A stretch of 9,059 bases of DNA from Clostridia bacterium (GTDB lineage: Bacteria; Bacillota; Clostridia; Oscillospirales; CAG-272), in the NCBI GenBank assembly GCA_017395885.1, contig JAFQNM010000157.1, positions 1-9,059 on the forward strand. The letters run 5' to 3'. Within the stretch, counting starts at the first letter, position 1. Each line of letters starts with the position of its first letter. Below are positions 5,237 to 9,059 of the stretch, in pieces. The notes under the pieces are model-generated. The model was not told where the DNA came from and searched no databases. It saw only the letters and a program-made list of their open reading frames with translations. The translations under genes and the position numbers were made by a program.

Positions 5237-7318
5237 TTGAAAAGAATCATTTCTGTGCTTTTATGCTTAAGCTTTTTGATGGGAGCTGCAGTATTTGCGA
5301 TCCCTGCATCGGCAATGCTCTACCGCAAGGGAGATATCAATCACGACGGCACGATCAACGCAATGGACTCATACCTTCTGAAGAAGGGCGTTGCGGGAGC
5401 AGGAGCCGACGGAGATATCCTTGCCTCCGATACAAACTCTGACGGCACCGTCAACGCAATGGACTCCTTCGTTATGAGGCTCCACCTTGCGGGCAACGGC
5501 AAGATAGACGAGCTTTATCCCGAGGGCTGCGGCTGGAACGGCTTCACCGTTATGGGCACTCCTGTCGGTGAGTATACTGTTGTGGTAACCGATCCTGATA
5601 ATGCCAATATGGTCTTTGCGGCCGAGGAGCTCTCCAAGTACGTAAGGCTTGGAGACGGAACCGTTCTCACTGTTGAAAACGGAGCTTCTGAGTCAGAGCG
5701 TCAGATCATCCTCAGAGAGGATGAGAGTGGCGAAATGGGCACCGACGGCTTCAATATAAAAACCGCAGGAGATGACCTTGTTATCACGGCCGGAGCTATG
5801 AGAGGCACCATGTATGCCGTATACGAGCTTCTCGAGAGCTATTTCGGCTACAGCTTCTATTCTTACGGAAAATACTGCCTTGATAAGAATATGAGGGCAG
5901 ACGTGCCCTCTGATACGGACGATACTCAGATCCCCGTAGTGCGCTACCGCTGTGTTTGCATCACGGGCTTCCGCAACGAATATACAGAATCCACCGTTAT
6001 AAAGAGAAAGCTCTCAGGATGCTCTGTTCAGTCCTCTATGCTTCAGGCAAAATACGGCTACGGCATTGAGAGAGTCCGTGCAAACGCTCACTCCTTTGAC
6101 GTTTTCATCCCCGAGGATGATATGAAGGCGGCCGGTCTTTCCAAGAGGTGCCTTTCCGATAACAAGGCGTATGAGATCTGTGTTGACAATATGATAGGCC
6201 TTCTTGATGAGAGAGTAGCCGCAGGCTCTGTTATCGGCAAGGATATAACCGAGATCTCGTGCTCCTATGCTGCAGATGACGAGCCCTGTACCTGCCGCAA
6301 ATGCAACCAGGTGTACCGTGAGGAGGGCAATCAGCACTCCGGCAATCTCTGCCGCTTTGTAAATAAGGTTCATGCAGAGATCATCAAGGTGTATCCCGAG
6401 ATAAGAGTTATCGTAAACGCATACGGCAACGCCGCCGACCCCTCCAAGGGCTGGCACGATGCTCCCGGAAAAACGGCTCTCAACGAGGGCATCACCCTTC
6501 TTTACTGCTGGAACGGCTGTGCAAACCATATGCTCGGAACAGACGGATGCTCAGAGCAGGGCAACTCCCTGGGCGTTACAAATAAAAAGAGCGAGGCAGA
6601 CTTCCTTGCATGGACAGAAAAGTGCTCCGACATTTACGTTTGGTACTACCCCACTCATATTTACTATATGCTTTGCCCCGAGCCAAGCTTTGACAATCTC
6701 TATAACGATTTTCAGTGGTTTATCAATAACGGAGCAAACGGCTTCTACATTCAGGGCACCGATGGCGGAAGCTTTGAATCTATGGACGGTCAGCTTATTG
6801 CCGACCTTATGTGGAACCCGGATATGACCCGCGAGGAGTACGATCAGAGAATGGCGGAGTATCTGAAGGATCATTACGGCTACGGCTGGATCTATATCAG
6901 AGAATATATGGATATGCTCATTGAGTGCGGCGACCTTAAGGGATGCGTATTCAACGACTTCGAGCTTCCCTTTGATATTTACTCAAAGGACTATTTCAAG
7001 GATAATTACGATAAGATGTGCGAGCTTTTCGCAAGGGCTATGGATCAGGCAGATACGGATGAGGAGATCTATAATCTTGAAAAGCTTTCGGTGCATATGC
7101 ACTTTTTGGGTCTCTCTGCTCTTTATGAGGAAAGATACGTTAACGGCTCTGATGAGGAGAGAGAGGCGTATGCCGCTCAGTGGAGATGGACATATGACTT
7201 CATCAACGATAACGATATGCCCATCGTTTATAACGTAACGGGCATTTCGAGGGAGTTTACCCTTGATATCAACCCTCTGAATCAGGCATATCCCGAAATC
7301 GGTAACGGAGAAAGATAA
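5237..7318 (+). CDS. Secreted N-terminal dockerin plus DUF4838 (GH163-like) protein
   Basis: The protein has 693 residues. The signal peptide is 1-26 (KR, hydrophobic core, ASA cleavage site). A type I dockerin follows directly, with two calcium loops: D33-N35-D37-T39-D44 and D65-N67-D69-T71-D76, each ending NAMDS. Dockerins plug enzymes into cohesins of a scaffold. Residues about 110-212 resemble the alpha/beta domain before many glycosidase barrels (FAAEELSKY, then RGTMYAVYELLE..YFGYSFYSYG). The remainder fits DUF4838, including the C-x-C-x-x-C cluster at 351-356. From memory, DUF4838 includes family GH163, endo-beta-N-acetylglucosaminidases acting on N-glycans. Glycan cleavage is thus inferred and the substrate is open. 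A TTG start is used: it has AAAGGAA about 10 bases upstream and preserves the signal peptide, which the next ATG (residue 15) would not. No cohesin gene is in view. Confidence 0.88.
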   Translation: MKRIISVLLCLSFLMGAAVFAIPASAMLYRKGDINHDGTINAMDSYLLKKGVAGAGADGDILASDTNSDGTVNAMDSFVMRLHLAGNGKIDELYPEGCGWNGFTVMGTPVGEYTVVVTDPDNANMVFAAEELSKYVRLGDGTVLTVENGASESERQIILREDESGEMGTDGFNIKTAGDDLVITAGAMRGTMYAVYELLESYFGYSFYSYGKYCLDKNMRADVPSDTDDTQIPVVRYRCVCITGFRNEYTESTVIKRKLSGCSVQSSMLQAKYGYGIERVRANAHSFDVFIPEDDMKAAGLSKRCLSDNKAYEICVDNMIGLLDERVAAGSVIGKDITEISCSYAADDEPCTCRKCNQVYREEGNQHSGNLCRFVNKVHAEIIKVYPEIRVIVNAYGNAADPSKGWHDAPGKTALNEGITLLYCWNGCANHMLGTDGCSEQGNSLGVTNKKSEADFLAWTEKCSDIYVWYYPTHIYYMLCPEPSFDNLYNDFQWFINNGANGFYIQGTDGGSFESMDGQLIADLMWNPDMTREEYDQRMAEYLKDHYGYGWIYIREYMDMLIECGDLKGCVFNDFELPFDIYSKDYFKDNYDKMCELFARAMDQADTDEEIYNLEKLSVHMHFLGLSALYEERYVNGSDEEREAYAAQWRWTYDFINDNDMPIVYNVTGISREFTLDINPLNQAYPEIGNGER

Positions 7319-7355
7319 TTAAAATAATTTATATACACGAAAGGAAACCACGATT

Positions 7356-8228
7356 ATGATGAAAATCGGAACACATTCCGCTTACTGGAACAATATGTGG
7401 GCTGCTGACTACGTTGCACTTTGCCACAGAGCAAAGAAGTGCGGCCTCGACGTTCTTGAGGTAGGAGCCGGCGATCTCGTTGCAATGAGCGATGCAGAGC
7501 TTGAGGCTCTTCGCACAACGGCAAAGGATCTCGGCCTTGAGATAAGTGCAAACCTTGGCCCTCCCAAGGATAAGGACATCTGCTCAGCAGATCCCGCGAT
7601 CCACGAGGCAGGCGTTAAGTTCCTTTGCGATATTCTTGACCAGATGGTTAAGATTGATTGCAAGATCCTTATCGGTGCTTGCTACAACCACTGGCCCTAT
7701 GACTTTGTTGATCTTGATAAGGAGGCTCTCCTTGACCGTGCCGTTGCAGGCATGAAGATCGTTGGTGACCACGCTGATAAGCTTGGTCTCACGATAGCTC
7801 TCGAGATCCTTAACAGATTCGAGTCCTGCATGATCAACACTCTTGACGAGGGTATTGCATTCTGCGAAAGGGTAGGCAAGAAGTCTGTCAAGCTCCTTCT
7901 TGATACCTTCCATATGAACATCGAGGAGGTTGAGGATATCCCCACAACTCTCCGCCGTGCAGGCGACTGGGTAGCTCACGTTCACGTTGGTGAGGCTAAC
8001 CGTATGCTTCCCGGCACAGGTCATATGCCCTGGGCTGAGATTGGTAAGGCTCTCCGCGATATCGGCTACGATGCAAAGGTAGTAATGGAGCCCTTCCTTC
8101 TCACAGGCGGCGAGTCCGGCCCCGCTATCAAGGTATGGCGTGACCTCTCCGGTAATGCTGATGCTGAGAAGATGGACGAGATGATGACAGAGTCTGTTGC
8201 TTTCCTCAGAGCACATCTCAACGGCTGA
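7356..8228 (+). CDS. Ketose 3-epimerase (D-allulose/D-tagatose 3-epimerase type)
   Basis: The protein has 290 residues, the normal length. It is a cytoplasmic TIM-barrel enzyme that inverts C3 of free ketohexoses (fructose-allulose, tagatose-sorbose) using a divalent metal, usually Mn2+ or Co2+. The four metal ligands are in place: E150 (LEILNRFE), D183 (LLDTFHMNIEE), H210 (HVHVGEANR) and E245 (VVMEPF). Substrate-contact residues E156, H186 and R216 are also present. The sequence strongly recalls clostridial allulose 3-epimerases, with GTHSAYWNNMWAADY at the start and IKVWRDLS near the end. Two ATG codons stand in tandem (7356 and 7359); GAAAGGAAA (7339-7347) can serve either, and starting at the second shifts numbering by one. 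It lies 37 bases after the dockerin gene with no terminator between, so they are probably cotranscribed. Exact sugar preference cannot be read. Confidence 0.9.
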   Translation: MMKIGTHSAYWNNMWAADYVALCHRAKKCGLDVLEVGAGDLVAMSDAELEALRTTAKDLGLEISANLGPPKDKDICSADPAIHEAGVKFLCDILDQMVKIDCKILIGACYNHWPYDFVDLDKEALLDRAVAGMKIVGDHADKLGLTIALEILNRFESCMINTLDEGIAFCERVGKKSVKLLLDTFHMNIEEVEDIPTTLRRAGDWVAHVHVGEANRMLPGTGHMPWAEIGKALRDIGYDAKVVMEPFLLTGGESGPAIKVWRDLSGNADAEKMDEMMTESVAFLRAHLNG

Positions 8229-8375
8229 AGGCGCTTTGCGCTTGTTGAAAAAGCTTCGGTTTTCCGATAAAAGGCTTTGTTCGCTCGCTCCTTATGCCGG
8301 CGGCTCCGCCTTGATGCTCGCAAGGCCGTAAGGAGTTGGCTTGTTGCTTCTTATCAGAAGCGTTGCGCCAACAAA
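8229..8375. repeat. Structured intergenic element between epimerase and kinase
   Basis: This stretch is rich in inverted repeats and more GC-rich than the AT-rich bases after it. Visible stems are: GCGC-TTT-GCGC (8231-8241); TCGG-TTTT-CCGA (8256-8267); CTCCTTA/TAAGGAG (8288-8294 and 8329-8335), enclosing the GGCGGCTCCGCC palindrome (8299-8310) and the competing pair GCCTTG/CAAGGC (8308-8313 and 8321-8326); and GTTGGC/GCCAAC (8335-8340 and 8367-8372), enclosing GCTTCT-TATC-AGAAGC (8346-8361) across a symmetric 5x5 internal loop. It has no convincing coding frame. It could be a dispersed intergenic repeat or an RNA element that tunes operon expression or message stability. A single copy in this window cannot prove it is a repeat. 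Confidence 0.45.
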
Positions 8376-8392
8376 TATTAATTATATTAATA
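8376..8392. other. AT-only inverted repeat, possible operator
   Basis: TATTAAT-TAT-ATTAATA is a perfect 7-bp inverted repeat with a 3-base centre, about 50 bases before the kinase start. No convincing -35/-10 pair was found beside it. It may be an operator, a weak hairpin, or chance in AT-rich sequence. Confidence 0.25.
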
Positions 8393-8442
8393 AACTTATT
8401 TTTCTTTTCACAAATCAATACTTAGAAAAGGAGATTACACCA

Positions 8443-9059
8443 ATGGCTGAAATTATGACAATGGGCGAGATCATCGTTGAGATAATGCGCGGCGAGGTAG
8501 ACAGCCCTCTCGATAAAGCAGGCATCTTCAAGGGCCCCTATCCCTCCGGTGCTCCTGCGATCTTTATTGATACGGTTGCCCGCCTCGGTCACAAGGCTGC
8601 CATCGTTGGCGGCGTTGGTGATGACGACTTCGGTAAGTGCCTTCTTGACAGACTTGAGGGCGACGGAGTTGATTGCTCATCCGTGATCAAGAATGACCGT
8701 ATCTCCACAGGATGCGCATTCGTTACATATTTTGCAAACGGCGATCGCAAGTTTATTTTCCATATCGGAAACACACCTGCAGTTCTCGCTCCCTCTCCTG
8801 CAGAGGACAAGCTTGAGGGCCTCAAGTTCTTCCATATCATGGGCTGCTCCATGATGGCAGAGCTTTCTTTCGGACGCCGCATCGTAGAAACGATGAAGGC
8901 TGCAAAGCAGAAGGGCGCAAAGGTCTCCTTCGACCCCAATATCCGTCCCGAGCTTATGAAGGACCCCGAGTGCCTTGATCTCGTTAACGACGTGCTTGAT
9001 AACACAAGCGTGTTTATGCCCGGAAAGAGCGAGCTTCGTATGCTCTCCGGCAAGGAGGA
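8443..9059 (+). CDS. PfkB family sugar kinase (3' end outside window)
   Basis: The first 205 codons are visible. PfkB (ribokinase family) enzymes phosphorylate sugars, often ketoses, with ATP in the cytoplasm. Family marks are MTMGEIIVEI near the start, PSGAPAIFIDTVARLG (about 33-48), VGGVGDDDFG (about 54-63), a lid-like region around 93-112, and SFDPNIRPEL (about 162-171), where DPN-R is typical. The Asn common in the GG-x-x-x-N motif is replaced by Ile (SGAPAIF), which I recall from a clostridial sugar-kinase subgroup. The C-terminal GAGD catalytic loop is beyond the window. The Shine-Dalgarno AGGAG (8429-8433) sits 9 bases before the ATG. After a ketose 3-epimerase, fructose, tagatose or allulose are plausible substrates, but 2-keto-3-deoxygluconate kinases look alike at this level. 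Confidence 0.87.
   Translation, partial: MAEIMTMGEIIVEIMRGEVDSPLDKAGIFKGPYPSGAPAIFIDTVARLGHKAAIVGGVGDDDFGKCLLDRLEGDGVDCSSVIKNDRISTGCAFVTYFANGDRKFIFHIGNTPAVLAPSPAEDKLEGLKFFHIMGCSMMAELSFGRRIVETMKAAKQKGAKVSFDPNIRPELMKDPECLDLVNDVLDNTSVFMPGKSELRMLSGKE

Noticed and set aside
6014..6529. 171-codon minus-strand frame inside the dockerin gene
   Set aside because: Shadow of the plus-strand gene; no family marks and no promoter.
7584..8216. 210-codon minus-strand frame opposite the epimerase
   Set aside because: Antisense shadow; the epimerase carries all four metal ligands in the real frame.
8218..8418. 66-codon minus-strand frame in the epimerase-kinase gap
   Set aside because: It runs through the hairpin-rich element, has no ribosome site, and its sequence is low in recognisable protein character.
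1..9059. CRISPR array, transposase, integrase, att site, tRNA or rRNA
   Set aside because: No regularly spaced direct repeats, no such proteins, and no tRNA or rRNA-like sequence seen.

Overview
The window reads as a low-to-mid GC Firmicute, most likely a gut-type clostridium of the Oscillospiraceae/Ruminococcaceae kind. The evidence is a dockerin-bearing secreted enzyme, DegV and DUF1836 proteins, an Fe-S scaffold of the clostridial type, near-consensus sigma-A promoters with 17-bp spacers, and purine-rich Shine-Dalgarno sites. The genetic code is standard. I see no phage, transposon, tRNA, rRNA or CRISPR. No gene-free stretch exceeds 300 bases. Taxonomy and all product names come from recognising motifs by eye, not from a search.

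Left part (1-2924), housekeeping-like: the 5' part of an Fe-S cluster scaffold gene leaves the window at base 1 on the minus strand. Next comes a minus-strand gene for a two-helix membrane protein of unknown function with its own promoter and a possible terminator. A minus-strand DUF1836 regulator follows, then a divergent plus-strand DegV/FakB fatty-acid-binding gene. The DUF1836/DegV intergenic region is compact. It has back-to-back promoters, a DUF1836 transcript that looks leaderless, and a DegV leader carrying a 17-codon upstream ORF with two hairpins.

Middle (2931-5010), extracytoplasmic flavin module: a minus-strand pair encodes an exported protein built from two repeats, each ending in a D-x-T-A-G-C-T motif, followed by a lipoprotein ApbE (FAD:protein FMN transferase). 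The simplest reading is a flavinyl-transferase with its own double-site substrate, working outside the membrane. The membrane electron donor is not in the window.

Right part (5175-9059), carbohydrate operon on the plus strand: a secreted protein with an N-terminal dockerin and a DUF4838 (GH163-like) region is followed by a ketose 3-epimerase (allulose/tagatose 3-epimerase type) and a PfkB sugar kinase cut by the window end. Together they suggest extracellular glycan cleavage followed by intracellular epimerisation and phosphorylation of a sugar, but the substrate cannot be read from sequence. A strongly structured intergenic element of about 150 bases sits between epimerase and kinase.
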